Origin: Furcasterigmium furcatum
Taxonomy: Eukaryota; Ascomycota; Sordariomycetes; Glomerellales; Plectosphaerellaceae
Direction: 5' to 3'
Length of the DNA stretch: 64,000 nt
Assembly: GCA_001599815.1 (NCBI GenBank)
Contig: BCIA01000003.1
Coordinates: 4,650,001-4,714,000 of the forward strand
Below the pieces are notes generated by a model. It had not been told where the DNA came from. It worked only from the letters and a program-made list of their open reading frames with translations, and did no database searches. Position 1 is the stretch's first letter. Each line of letters begins with the position of its first letter. This document shows positions 43,262 through 53,682 of this stretch, piece by piece. The position numbers and the translations under genes were made by a program.

Positions 43262-44323
43262 ATGTCCGCTCAACTGCAACACAAGGCCGCGGCCGAAGCG
43301 AGCTTCCTCCATAACATCCGCAAGCCCCTCTTCAGCCGTGTGCCGCCGATTCCATCCACTGTCAACCTGCAGGGCCAAACAGCGATCATCACCGGTTCTA
43401 GCAGTGGCCTTGGCCTTGAAGCCGCCCGCCAGTTCCTGGCACAAGGGGTTGCCCACATCGTGCTGGCCGTCCGATCCCAGGCCAGGGGCGATGCCGCTGC
43501 CGCCGATCTTCGCTCGAAATTCCCGACTGCCAAGGTCGAGGTCTGGCTCCTCGACATGGAATCCGAAGACTCAGTACGGGCCTTCGCGCGCCGCTGCGAG
43601 TCCCTGGAGCGCCTGGACATCGCCATCCTCAGCGCCGGCGTGACCAAGGTGAACTTTGAGAAGAGCAATGGCGGCAAGGGCCGCGAGGTGACCCTTCAGG
43701 TCAACTACCTCTCCACCATTCTGCTCTCGCTGCTTCTCGTCCCTATTCTGAGGGCCAAGGCCGTCCAAGGCCCCGGCCGATTGACGGTTGTCGGCTCCGA
43801 CAACGCCCACTGGCACCCCCTCCCCGAGACTTCTGGAACCCTCATAGACGCAGTCGACAACGCTGAGTCGTACGAGGGCATGAAGCAGTACTCCTGGTCG
43901 AAGCTCTTCCTCATCATGGCCATCGCCAAGCTGTCTGAGATCGTGAGCCCCGACGAGGTCATCGTCAACTACATGAATCCTGGCGCCACGAGGGGCACAG
44001 GCCTGTCCCGCGAGGCAACAGGCATCGTTAAGATCATCGTCTCCATCATGTCAAACATCGTGGGGCGAGCCCCCGTCGACGGCGCGAGGCAATACCTCCA
44101 CGCGACGGCTGTCCTAGGCAAGGAGAGTCATGGTTCGTGGACCGACTTCGCCATCAGGCCGTAAGTGTTGACACACACCCTCGAGCATGAACGTTTGCTA
44201 ATGCGCACTGGCATCAGATACCCCGTGCTCATGTATACCAAGGGTGGGCGACAAGGGATTGACGTCCTTTGGAAGCAAACTTTGGCAGAACTGAAGTTAT
44301 CTGTCGAAGACATCACTGATTAG
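43262..44323 (+). CDS. Short-chain dehydrogenase/reductase
   Basis: Exons 43262..44160 and 44218..44323 encode 334 residues. Classical SDR features are TGSSSGLG (cofactor loop, about residues 45-52), DMESEDSV, ILSAG (the NAG-equivalent), a Ser in VVGSDNAHW and the catalytic YSWSK (about 212-216), followed by NYMNPGATRG. The Arg after the first beta strand region (VRSQARG) suggests NADPH preference. Overall it resembles the retinol-dehydrogenase/WW-oxidoreductase-like fungal SDRs often found in secondary metabolism, but no cluster partner is visible here. The start is the ATG at 43262 (TCATG), not the longer TTG/CTG-type opening. Confidence 0.92.
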
Positions 44324-44738
44324 TTCGACACCCTGATTTCTTTGTCTTTTTATTTTTTGCGCTCTGTATCTTTACTAGATTGTAATATTAATGTGAACTA
44401 TTTTTACGCTCGTTGTGGGCTAAGGAAAGTCTTAAAATCTGAGCTGGTGATGATATGATGCTCATTTGCCCTCCTTCCTCTTCCTTTCCCTTTTTCTCCC
44501 GCAGCAGCAGGTTTCCTATTAGAGTAAGGGAGATCTAAGGGCAAATAAAACATAGAAGTTTATTTTTTTCAAGAGATGTCAAATATAAACTAAGCTCTAG
44601 CCCTCTAATGCTATAGAGAGGCACGTCGCCCTTTATATAGTAGTACCCTCGAGTCTTTATTCCCGTACCTGGCAGCAGGCGGCCCTGATAATAGATGGCT
44701 TGAGATATTATCTCGAACCATTTCCATCTGCACGCACG
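44324..44738. other. AT-rich convergent spacer
   Basis: 415 bp, markedly more AT-rich than its flanks. No gene or repeat recognised. Confidence 0.5.
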
Positions 44739-46173
44739 CTAGTAGTGCGACCAAGAGTCGTGCAAATCCCATGTTCGAGGGTTGGCCTGCCCATACATAC
44801 CCATGTCACGCCAGGAAAGAAGAAGAGGCTTGTACTCGCTGAGAAATTCCGAACCGTTGGTGTAGTCGAACAATTCTCTGCCGGGTACGAGTTCAGGCCC
44901 GTTTGCGAGGATGGTGGCCCGGTTCTTGAAGAAATGGTACCTCGATACGTCGTGGATGTATGTCTGAAACAACCTTTCCTGAAACTGGAGGTTGAAATGG
45001 TGCTTCAGGATGAAGGTGAAAAGCTGAAGCGGCGGAGGAGGCGTGTTTTTGCCGTTGTTCTGATTGGCAAGACCTGATCGCATGTATAGGTCTACCAGCA
45101 GGAGAGGAATATCCAGCATTGGGGGAGACGCCTTGAGGTATTCGTCCCGTGATAATGGCGCCTGGAGGTTGTGAGGCTGGGCAGGGTGAGCCAGAAGCTG
45201 ATGGTCCGCAGAACCTGAGATATCTCCCAGCAGTTGGATATTTTCGGCCTGAAAGACGCCAAACAGAACGACTTTGGCCGTTCTTGTCCTTCCAAAGGCA
45301 ATATCTTTCCGGGAGGCAGGTCTCCCAAGGCCTTTTTTGCCGTCCGCATTGACAATGCAGGTAAGTATGAATTCGAACATGTGGATTGATTGCATGGCCA
45401 GCCAGAGAATCGCTTCACCTTCGGCAGCAGATCCTCCGGTGAACCATTGGGTGAATAGGCCAGACTCAGGCCAATCCAGGTACGGCCCCGGAGGGGTCAC
45501 GACTCCAGCCGGGTCCCCGAATACCGTGATGGCCTTCAAATCATCACGCAGCAAGTCCCGAGACGAAGGAGGTGGGCCGGTTCGGTACTGGAGCAGGGCT
45601 GACTGAATGAACCACTCGATGAACGGGCCAAAGATGTGCGTTTGCGCCCCCAGCTCATCATTCAGATCGAAGGCGGGGAATCGACGCAGATAATTGCGCT
45701 CCTCCTCCTCAACGCCGAGATAGGGGGGCCACACGCGGCCGATGGAAGCCTTGCGCATGAGCTCGAGAAGCTCCCGCCGTGGCTCTTCGGCTTCATCGTC
45801 GTTGATAGACACGGCAAAGGACAGCTCCCATGAGAAAGGTCAGGTAAGCAGCCGCATGGAAGCGGTCTCGCCAGACACGCATACTCTGAGGCTCCATCGG
45901 TGTGCTGGTGGGTGGGGGTGGTATCCGATCAAAACGCCATCTCACGTAACCGCCATGCTCTCCGGCGTAATAGTCGGGCAGAGTGATGTAGCAGTATCAG
46001 ACCTCAACACAGCGAACCAGACGGTGTAGGTCAAGCATCTCCCGCAACTCCGTACGATTGGGCTTTTGGGCCGTACCGGCAAGGTCACGAGGGTCAATCT
46101 CCGGTGGCAGACAGCCATCATGATGGCTGCTGTGGACAGACCGGCCCCCTCTCGCCGGTACCTCCTTTGACTC
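44739..46173 (-). pseudogene. Disrupted conserved fungal hypothetical gene
   Basis: The main open block (45812..44739, 357 codons) has no ATG at its head, opening on GTG. Upstream sequence reads as protein in a second frame: from about 46173, with RDLAGTAQKPNRTELREMLDL and LPDYYAGEHGGYVRWRFD, then RVWRDRFHAAAYLTFLMGAVLCRVYQ. This frame holds an in-frame TGA at 45997-45999 and must shift by one base near 45800 to enter the main block (NDDEAEEPRRELLELM). A further TAG at 46174 bounds it. No intron with fitting GT..AG explains either break. I do not recognise a domain. Possible explanations are pseudogenisation, sequencing error, or a gene structure I cannot see. Confidence 0.5.
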
Positions 46174-46176
46174 CTA

Positions 46177-47282
46177 AGCGGCTGCCCACGGACTAGAGCG
46201 TCCCATATTCGCCAGGGTATGGCTTGTTGAATGCCTTGAAATAAGAGAACCATCTCGTTCTACTGTTTGACTAGGCCTCTTTTCATCTGATGGATGCGAC
46301 TCGTCAGCATCTCAAAAGTGGATGGTGACAAGCTGAGGTCATCTGGAGTCATCATACTGTTACTAGGCGTGTAGGTTCACTGGAAACACTTGCGAGAACC
46401 CAACGCCGTCTTGGGTATATGCAGGCAAGATTTGGTACTTCCGATACCGTTGGAAGGGTGCCATCTGTACTGGCGACACCCCCATCGGCACTCACCCGGT
46501 CATCTTGACTTGACCACAGCCACCAAGTTGTGTGACTGAAACTCCGAAACCGGAAGCAATATAGCACAGTACAGTAGGCAGGGAGGTTATCGTTGCATTC
46601 TCGCACAACTCGCCTTGTTTCTCCATCCCACAGAAAGGAGTGCCCCGAGGATACTCGACGTCATGCACACTCTTTGAGTCTCCTTTCGCCGCCGACGGGA
46701 CAGTACTCCTGCTGACAATGCCCCGATCCATAGAGACTAAGCTCACTGCCTCTCAGCATGGCTGAAGGGCCATACCGTGACCGCCCGGTATCATGGTTGA
46801 TGACAGGCATTGTGGGGGCGGGGCCACATGTCATCCGGGCTTATGTCTCGGTAGTTACGAGTTGCCGTATAGTGTAGGTTCTAGTTACGAGTAGCCGTAT
46901 ACGGTAGTTTCACAAGGTCAAGGAGGGGCATGATGACAATGCAACCCTAACTCCGGACCCGAATGCGAATATTGGATGTCTACGCGTCCATAATGCGACC
47001 TGAACTGGAAGGCACTTCTGCTTAGTACCTTCCCCTTTGATCCAGAGTAGTTCACCGCGACACGGTCTGACAGCACCTTGATTACTTTGCCAAGCAACTG
47101 GTCTCACCTACGGATCTGGGCAGCCCCCTTCACGGACAGTAAGATCCCTCCGCGGACACTCGGACGTTGACCTACTTATTAAAAGGCCCGCGAGACCGTT
47201 AATCACTGTCCATGTTGTTCTGTTTTACACCACGCTTATCATACCATATTCAAACACTCAATCCCCAACACCAACAAACACG
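46177..47282. other. Intergenic region with a 20-bp direct repeat
   Basis: 1.1 kb without a supported gene. A TATTAAAAG element at 47177-47186 lies about 100 bp above the next ATG and probably serves as its TATA box. Confidence 0.5.
46852..46901. repeat. 20-bp direct repeat, two copies 30 bp apart
   Basis: TAGTTACGAGTTGCCGTATA at 46852..46871 and TAGTTACGAGTAGCCGTATA at 46882..46901; one mismatch. Confidence 0.8.
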
Positions 47283-48090
47283 ATGCTGCCCAGCGCTCTT
47301 TTTGCCGGCCTACTCCTAGTTACGGCTACTCAAGCTGGTCCTACAGCTACACGACGTGATGACCAGGGGGTTGTCCGATTCAAACGCGGTGATGTTCTGA
47401 GCCCCCGCGATCTTGAACTGGCCGAGATGCATGGTGTCAATCTGACTCGGAGTAAGTTAGCAACTCATCATGCGCGGTATTACCATCATGAGGCCAATTA
47501 CTGATTGATTATGTCTAGTGTACAAACACTCGGTCTTCAAGCGTGATGATGGAGACCACATCACTATCTGGGTCGACAACGGTTTCCAGGAGGCCGAGGG
47601 TCCCCAGGAAGACTCTCTGTCTAAGCGACAAAGTGCTCGACTTTGGTGGAGTCATCACTTTACATCAGCAGCCGACGGCGGCCTTTCTGATTATTGTCGA
47701 CAACATGACAGGAGAGACTGGACCTCTTCCGGAGCGCCTTTCACTGGCGGCGTGAGAGCTATTGCAGAATGGGCCCGGGACAACCGAGGATGGTTCAGCT
47801 GGGGACAATTTGGCGGAGGCTGGGGTTGGAGGACAGTGCTGATTGGAGGCTCCAACTCCGGAGCGAACGCCCGCTACAGAGGCCAGGTTATTGACGACAA
47901 CCCCTTCGCAGCGGGTACCCAAGTTGGGACGGATGATGTCAGGGATGACGCCTATTGGACTCTTGACCGAGGAAGGGAGTTCAACGGCAGATGGAGGGCG
48001 GCTTCGTATGGATGGGAGACTTGTGGTCTTCCTGGGCCCTCCAACGTCCGTTTCAACTACGAGATTCGCGACTTTAACGAGAGGGTGTAG
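47283..48090 (+). CDS. Small secreted proprotein, unknown function
   Basis: Exons 47283..47451 and 47519..48090 encode 246 residues. A clear signal peptide (MLPSALFAGLLLVTATQAG) is followed by a region of about 75 residues with several kexin-type sites (FKR, FKR and finally SLSKR). The likely mature part begins at QSARLWWSHHF and is Trp/Gly-rich (GWFSWGQFGGGWGWR), with two cysteines (SDYCRQHD, ETCGLPG) that could form one disulphide. The join gives LTR|MYKHSVFKRDDGD. I recognise no family. The organisation fits a secreted effector, bacteriocin-like or enzyme proprotein equally well. It converges on a second small secreted proprotein 0.7 kb away. Confidence 0.85.
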
Positions 48091-48792
48091 GAGGATTGCA
48101 TCCACGCTGGGAGGGGTCAAGAGGGGCACGTCCGTCGCTTTTCCAATTTTCTCTTTTGTTCTGCGGCCTGTACTCTGAGATGTATAGAACCCTGATCCCC
48201 CCTTTGAGGCACGGAGGTTTTCCCGCTGTAGAGTGGTTCCTGGCCGCCGGCGTTCTTACTGTTATCCGTTATCTATATAAATATATATATATATATAGAT
48301 AGATAGACAAGCCTTATAGCTAATACGCGTCCTAAGACACCATTAAATAGAATCGTGCAAGTCTTTATCCCTTTGAGCGGCGGAAGTGGTACTATCTCAC
48401 AGAGGGCTGAGTTTCGGATTACCACCGGGTACTCCCCTCGATTTAAATGTAGTCACTTGATAGGGGATATGCCAGTTCCGGGAACAAATGTAGGCTTTCC
48501 GCGAGCAGCTTTGTGTGGCAGAGCTGCAGTGATTTCGTTGAGTATTTTAATCTCACTGTTGGTGAAACTTTTTTCGGATAAACTCTGCCGTCTTAGAGGA
48601 CCGCAAAGTATTTTTACTCGGAAATTCATATTGCATCGCTATACGTACGTTATCTACGCGTCTCCTTTTCTGTAGGTGTTCGGGAAACCAAGAGTCTTCA
48701 AGTTGAATCTATCTACATATCGATACAAGACCCATCTGCAACCAAACCCCATTCAAACGCCCGCACACACTCCTGCTGTCGCCCGAAAGCGC
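48091..48792. other. AT-rich convergent spacer with microsatellite
   Basis: 702 bp between two stops. Contains an (AT)n/(GATA)n microsatellite at about 48276-48306. No gene. Confidence 0.55.
48276..48306. repeat. AT/GATA microsatellite
   Basis: TATATAAATATATATATATATAGATAGATAGA-type simple repeat. Confidence 0.85.
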
Positions 48793-49421
48793 TCAGGGGT
48801 CGGCACCCGTAGGGCGGAATCCATCGTTGAAAGAGAAGGCCCTGAAATAGGCCACCCCACCGATAGCGTAGCCTACATCGTACTCGTCGTCGTCGATGTG
48901 GCTAATGTGAGTAGACCACCAGCCAAGGTCTTCGCTGCCAATCTCAGCATCTTCCGGCTCGGAGATGAAGTTATCCGCCCAGGCGTTGTCGGAGAACTGG
49001 GACGGCTGGTGCCAGCGCAGGACCATGGGGTCGTTGTATCCGACCTCGAGGGTGCCCCCCACGCCGGTCCATCCATCTGCCCTCTCGATCATGTTGCAGT
49101 CGGAGTCAAACGAGGCGACGATGCTCGACTGGCTGATGGTAGGGTCGCCGTCGCCGCCGATGGTCCCGGCCTGGCCGTAGCCGATGACAAAGATCCAGCG
49201 GTTGATCCCGCCGTCGTGGCCTTCGCACGCGTTCTTGGCCTCGTCCTCCCAGAAGTTCCGCTTGACGAGGTTGCGGCTCCTGTCCCGGGCTTTAGTTTCT
49301 TCTCTTTGTTGCTCGACGTTTCCCGGGGAATCACTTACTGGCTCTCGGCCGGTGCCGCGCTGACAGTGGAGACGCCGGAGGCGGTTACGGCAGCGAGAGT
49401 AGTAAGCTTGGAGAACTTCAT
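48793..49421 (-). CDS. Small secreted proprotein, unknown function
   Basis: Exons 49421..49339 and 49279..48793 encode 189 residues. The signal peptide is MKFSKLTTLAAVTASGVSTVSAAP. A very short pro-segment crosses the intron and ends in the kexin site NLVKR. The mature part starts NFWEDEAKNACEGHDGG and has two cysteines (KNACEG, DSDCNM) and an acidic, aromatic C-terminal half (WWSTHISHIDDDEYDVGYAIGG). No family recognised. The intron uses GTAAGT, and the acceptor was chosen because only it keeps frame. It converges on the other secreted proprotein at 47283-48090. Confidence 0.8.
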
Positions 49422-50141
49422 CGCGTCTGTTACTGTTTCTGTTGTCGTGGACTATGATATGGAAAACGTGGAAGACAGTTTAGATGTCTGCTGAGATGCG
49501 AGGATTGCGATGATGAGAGGAGCATAATTCCAGGCTTGAGGTGAAAGCTAGCCATATTTTATACTTGTCCGCCGCAAGCTCTCGGCCCTCGATGGACTTC
49601 CGATCCCGATGAGAGGTCGTCCGTCGCTTTGACGGACGTTGTGCCGTCTATGCTAGGCTGACGTCGGCCGAGGGGCTCTTCGGCCGCGGGGCGGACGGAA
49701 TCGGCGACGAATAACGTCAACAACCGCTGTGCCGTAAACCGTGCCGCAACCTTTCTCCGTACTAACTGTGCCGCAAGGCTGTGCCGCACCGTTTCTCCAT
49801 TTAACTTTCCCAGCAACGGCGTTCAATGGCCGAAGGTCACAGTATTCTTGACGTAATCCTCCATTGGCACCATCGTGGCCGCAACCTCGACCTGGTGATC
49901 GTCTCCGCCTACGCCGCTCCAGTCGACGTCATGGTACGACATCCATCAGAACTGGTCAACGGTTCAGGAGACCTGGCAACTGGGTATGTTCTAACGCACT
50001 GTTGCTGAGATTCACGGGGGCTCCGACTGGAAGCATTTCTCAGACCCCAAAGTGCAAATGTTTACAGGCCGGACCAGCCGTTAAAAGTAACACAGAGCTC
50101 AACACTCATGCCGACACTGCTTTTCAGAGACCACTGGTGAT
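49422..50141. promoter_or_regulatory. Upstream region of the small secreted gene, with four GTGCCG(C/T)A copies
   Basis: 720 bp between the secreted-protein start and a regulator's 3' end. The octamer GTGCCGTA/GTGCCGCA occurs at 49729, 49741, 49768 and 49781, all on the plus strand, about 310-370 bp upstream of the minus-strand start. It could be an operator array, but no binding factor is known to me. Confidence 0.35.
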
Positions 50142-52502
50142 CTATATGACTGACCACGACATAGAGTCTAGTTCGGTCGTGAGCGATTCCCACTCAGTCA
50201 CGGCCATCTCAAAATCGAGGGGAATCTCAGGCCCCAAGGTGTCAAGGCCAGAGTCGCGACCTGGATCTATGCCTAGCCCTTGACTAGTATGCTCAAGGGC
50301 GTCCCCTTGGGCCAACCAGAAGGATGGATGCAGCTCGCCCGTTGATAACCTGTCGGGTGCAGCAACATCGTCGGGGCTAAAGACAGCCGCGGTCGTGCCG
50401 TCATCACCAGTGGACGTGAAATGGTACACCGTCTTTCCCTCGGATACATCCATCTCAAGGGCAAGCCTGCCCTCAGCCGCCGACGTGTCGAGGTTGATGT
50501 CGCCAAGAGGCAGCGACATGAGAGAAGTAGAGACAGGCTTATCAGTCAGAGACGCCATCTGCCTGGCCAAGCACGAGTCGGACCTGATGCGGCGCAGCTC
50601 GGCCTCCCGCCGCCGCTGCACGTCGGCCAGGAGCTTCCAGACGGGCAGCCGGGAGAACTCGCGCCTCGCTCTGGCCGGCGCCATGTACGGCAGGCCGTCG
50701 TCGGCGACGAACCGGCGCAGCGTCCTCCAGACCCGCTCGCACGTAGGCCCCCAGGGGCGGACGCGCAGCTGCACGAGCAGCACGAGCATGGGCCGCCAGG
50801 GGATGCAGCCGCGCGTGCACCAGCCCCAGCTCCTGGTGTGTGTCGATGAGAGAAGTGTGTCAATGGTGTCGATGACGGCGGCCGAGACAAGGAACAGCCG
50901 GGTCCCTGTGGCGTCTTTCAGGGACTCACACCAAGACTCGCTGACGGAGTGCTGAAGGCGAAACTGGGCCGACATGATCTCGATATTGAGAAGCATCGTG
51001 CGGCTATAGGTGGCCAGGAAGACGTGCCATGGGGCTTCTGGGTCCAGGTGTTGGAGGATATCGGTTCTGATCTTGTCCCGGGCGACTCGGAGGGCTTCCG
51101 TCCGATAGCCTTTGTCGTCGTGGTTCGCGCTGGGTTGCATAACGTCGTGCTGTAATCTCCAGAGGTCGCAGTGAATGAGACAGTAGCTCACGTCCGTGAT
51201 GCCCTCTCGAGGAAGAGGTAGCTCGGCCATGGCTGGGTCGAGGTCCTCATCGTTAAGATTGGCGGGCTTGCGCGTGTCGAATGTGGCCGGGCCGACGGAC
51301 ACCTCGGGCGTCTGGGCATCCCCTGACCTCGCGTCGAGCAGGCAGATCTGCCACCAGAGGCGGCGGCGCATCTCAGCCTCGAACGGCTTCATGCCTGGGA
51401 ATACCGAGCTATCGCGGTGCAATCCCATTGATATGGCCGTGCGCGTGACGAGGCCCATGAGACGCCACATGGCCGTGGAGCCAATCTCGCTGCTGAAGAC
51501 CTCGAGGTAGAGAACAGCCGCTTGCAGGACGGCGACCTCGGTGGTGGTTGGTATGTCGGCTCGGGCGATGGCGAGCCGGCAGTCTTCTGCGAGCTGGGCG
51601 ACGAGACCATCCTTCTTGCAACCAAAGTTTCTCAGCACGTCATCATCGCCCATGGACATGACGGCCGCGAGCGAGATGGCAGCCATGAGCGCCTGCGTGC
51701 CGCGAGAGAGCGTGCCAAAGTCCCCTGCAAGATGTCAACTCAAGCAAGACATCCGGGGCGGCTTGCCATGAGACCCACCATTGCATTCGCTGATGATCTT
51801 CTCGATGCTGGGTCGGTGTAGTACTTTGACGATTTGATCGACGTATCGGGTATATATCTGCCAAATGAACGGCATCTGCGAAGGTAAAAGGCCCGGGCAT
51901 ACTGAATTCGACTGGGACGAGCCCGAGCCCTTCAAGGTGGCAGGTTGTTGGAAGCCACCCAGGGGCCAAGAACCTTCCGAGGGGATTACCTCGGGGTCAA
52001 GGTTGATGGTCTCGAATGCCTCTCGGACGTCCTTGATCTCGTCTGAGAGGGCTTTCCAGAAGTGATTGCCAATGTACATGCTGTCGCCCTCGGTGGCCAT
52101 GAGCTTTCCGAATTCTCGGCTGGGGTTGGGGTCGCCCGGGCTGCCGACACGCATTTTGTGTGATGGCTTTTGATACTCGGGTGAGGAAACATGAGCGCTC
52201 AGGCTTTCGACGACGCCTTCGAGGTGCTTGATACGAGTGAGCAGGTCCGCCCGCTGCTTTTGGCCCCCGAGACTTGAGGGACCGCCGGCAGCGGCCGGGT
52301 ACTGGTCGCGGCGGGTCGGTGTTCGGCCAGACACGGGGAACGTGCATTCAAGACCGCTCTTGGTACAATGGGAGCAGGGGAACCGGCGGTCACAGCGGAT
52401 CTTCCGACGGCGGCAGGTCAGGCAGTTCCATACGTGCAGGTGGTCGCTCGTGCGGCCTCCCGGCTCGGCATTCGTCTCCATGCCGAGCATGTGATAGGGC
52501 AT
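50142..52502 (-). CDS. Zn2Cys6 transcription factor with Fungal_trans domain
   Basis: Exons 52502..51779 and 51724..50142 encode 768 residues. The zinc cluster is CLTCRRRKIRCDRRFPCSHCTKSGLEC (residues 27-53). A short coiled-coil linker follows (QKQRADLLTRIKHLEGVVESL, about 80-100). The Fungal_trans region runs from about 200 (LPSQMPFIWQIYTRYVDQIVKVLHRPS) to about 480, including MGLHRDSSVF and EMRRRLWWQICLLDAR. The intron join reads CNG|DFGTLSRG. The start is the first ATG in frame at 52502; ATGs 4 and 7 codons later are alternatives. Divergent from a glutathione S-transferase, with 475 bp between starts, so control of that gene is plausible. Confidence 0.92.
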
Positions 52503-52977
52503 GGCAACATGAACAGGCGGAAAGCAGTGAGTTGTAGCCGTAGCCGGGGGGCAGGTGGGAGTGAGTAGAAGTGGCACTCAGACATCTGTGAGGTATGCTA
52601 AGGTGGTCTGGTGGTAGTAAGGAGGAGGCTGCTGATTGGTAATAAGTTTTTGGTGCGATCCTTTCAGGTCCGAGTCGTCCGCCCTTGGCACGTCACGGTC
52701 TCCACTTCGACCGAGCACCGACCGAGGCCGGGCGGGTCCAAATCGCCGACATGCCGGGATGGCCGTTGATGGGAGAGCCGTTGCCATCCTCCGCCCGAAG
52801 GCATCATCGAGCTTGGAAACATGCCCGGCCGCCGACCGAGTTTATTAGAGGTCATGGAATTTCTATAAGAGTCCGCTGGACTGTCGGCCACCTCCATACA
52901 GTTACCAACCACGAGCCTCTCTACCTGCAATCACTTGAATTTCCAAACGCTCAAATATCACTTCTGCCAAAAACATC
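52503..52977. promoter_or_regulatory. Divergent promoter: Zn2Cys6 regulator / GST
   Basis: 475 bp. GC-rich, with several CGG triplets as bound by Zn2Cys6 proteins, but no clear inverted CGG pair that I would call an operator. Confidence 0.35.
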
Positions 52978-53682
52978 ATGGCTGCCCAGCTCAAGCCGTT
53001 TACCTTGTTCCGACATGGCCCCTCACCCAACCCCTTCAAGGTGGCCATCATCCTAGAAGAGCTCGACCTCCCTTACCGTTGGGAGAACGTCGAGAAATCC
53101 GGCCTCAAGACCGAACCTTTCATCTCCGCCAACCCTAACGGCCGCGTTCCAGCCCTCGTCGACCCAAACCGCGATGACTTCACACTCTTCGAGTCGGGCG
53201 CCATCATTGACTATCTCATCGCCGAGTACGACCCCGAGGCCAGGCTGCGGCCGACCGAGTTCCGCGAGAAGCACCTCGCCCGCAGCTGGGAGCACTTTCA
53301 GATGAGCGGCCAGGGCCCCTACTTTGGTCAGCTGGGCTGGTTTGCCTTCTTCCACCCGGAGAAGGTGCCGTCGGCCATTGAGCGGTACACCAACGAGATC
53401 CGCCGCGTCACGGGGGTCATCGACGCCCACCTCGCCAAGCAGGGCACCGAGTACCTGGTTGGCGACCGCGTCACGTACGCCGACCTCATGTTCATCCCGT
53501 ACTTTGAAATGGTGCCGGTGATGGCCCCCGGGCTTGACCTGGGCGAATGGGAGAACACTGTGGCGTGGCTGCAGCGGATGAAGGCGAGGCCCGGGGTTTC
53601 GAGGGCCTTGAGTGTGTGGAACGAGGAGAGGATCAAACACCAACCGCAGCAGGAGCCGGGCGCTGAGGCCGAGGCTAAATAG
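52978..53682 (+). CDS. Glutathione S-transferase (Ure2p-like class)
   Basis: Intronless, 234 residues. The thioredoxin-like N-terminal domain reads FTLFRHGPSPNPFKVAIILEELDLPY, then NPNGRVPALVD (cis-Pro) and FESGAIIDYLIAEYD, where the ES pair binds the gamma-glutamyl part of glutathione. The helical C-terminal domain contains GPYFGQLGWFAFFHPEKVPSAIERYTNEIRRV and the GDRVTYADLMFIPYF N-capping box. It conjugates glutathione to electrophiles or acts as a peroxidase/reductase. Cytosolic. Divergent from a Zn2Cys6 regulator. Confidence 0.94.
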   Translation: MAAQLKPFTLFRHGPSPNPFKVAIILEELDLPYRWENVEKSGLKTEPFISANPNGRVPALVDPNRDDFTLFESGAIIDYLIAEYDPEARLRPTEFREKHLARSWEHFQMSGQGPYFGQLGWFAFFHPEKVPSAIERYTNEIRRVTGVIDAHLAKQGTEYLVGDRVTYADLMFIPYFEMVPVMAPGLDLGEWENTVAWLQRMKARPGVSRALSVWNEERIKHQPQQEPGAEAEAK

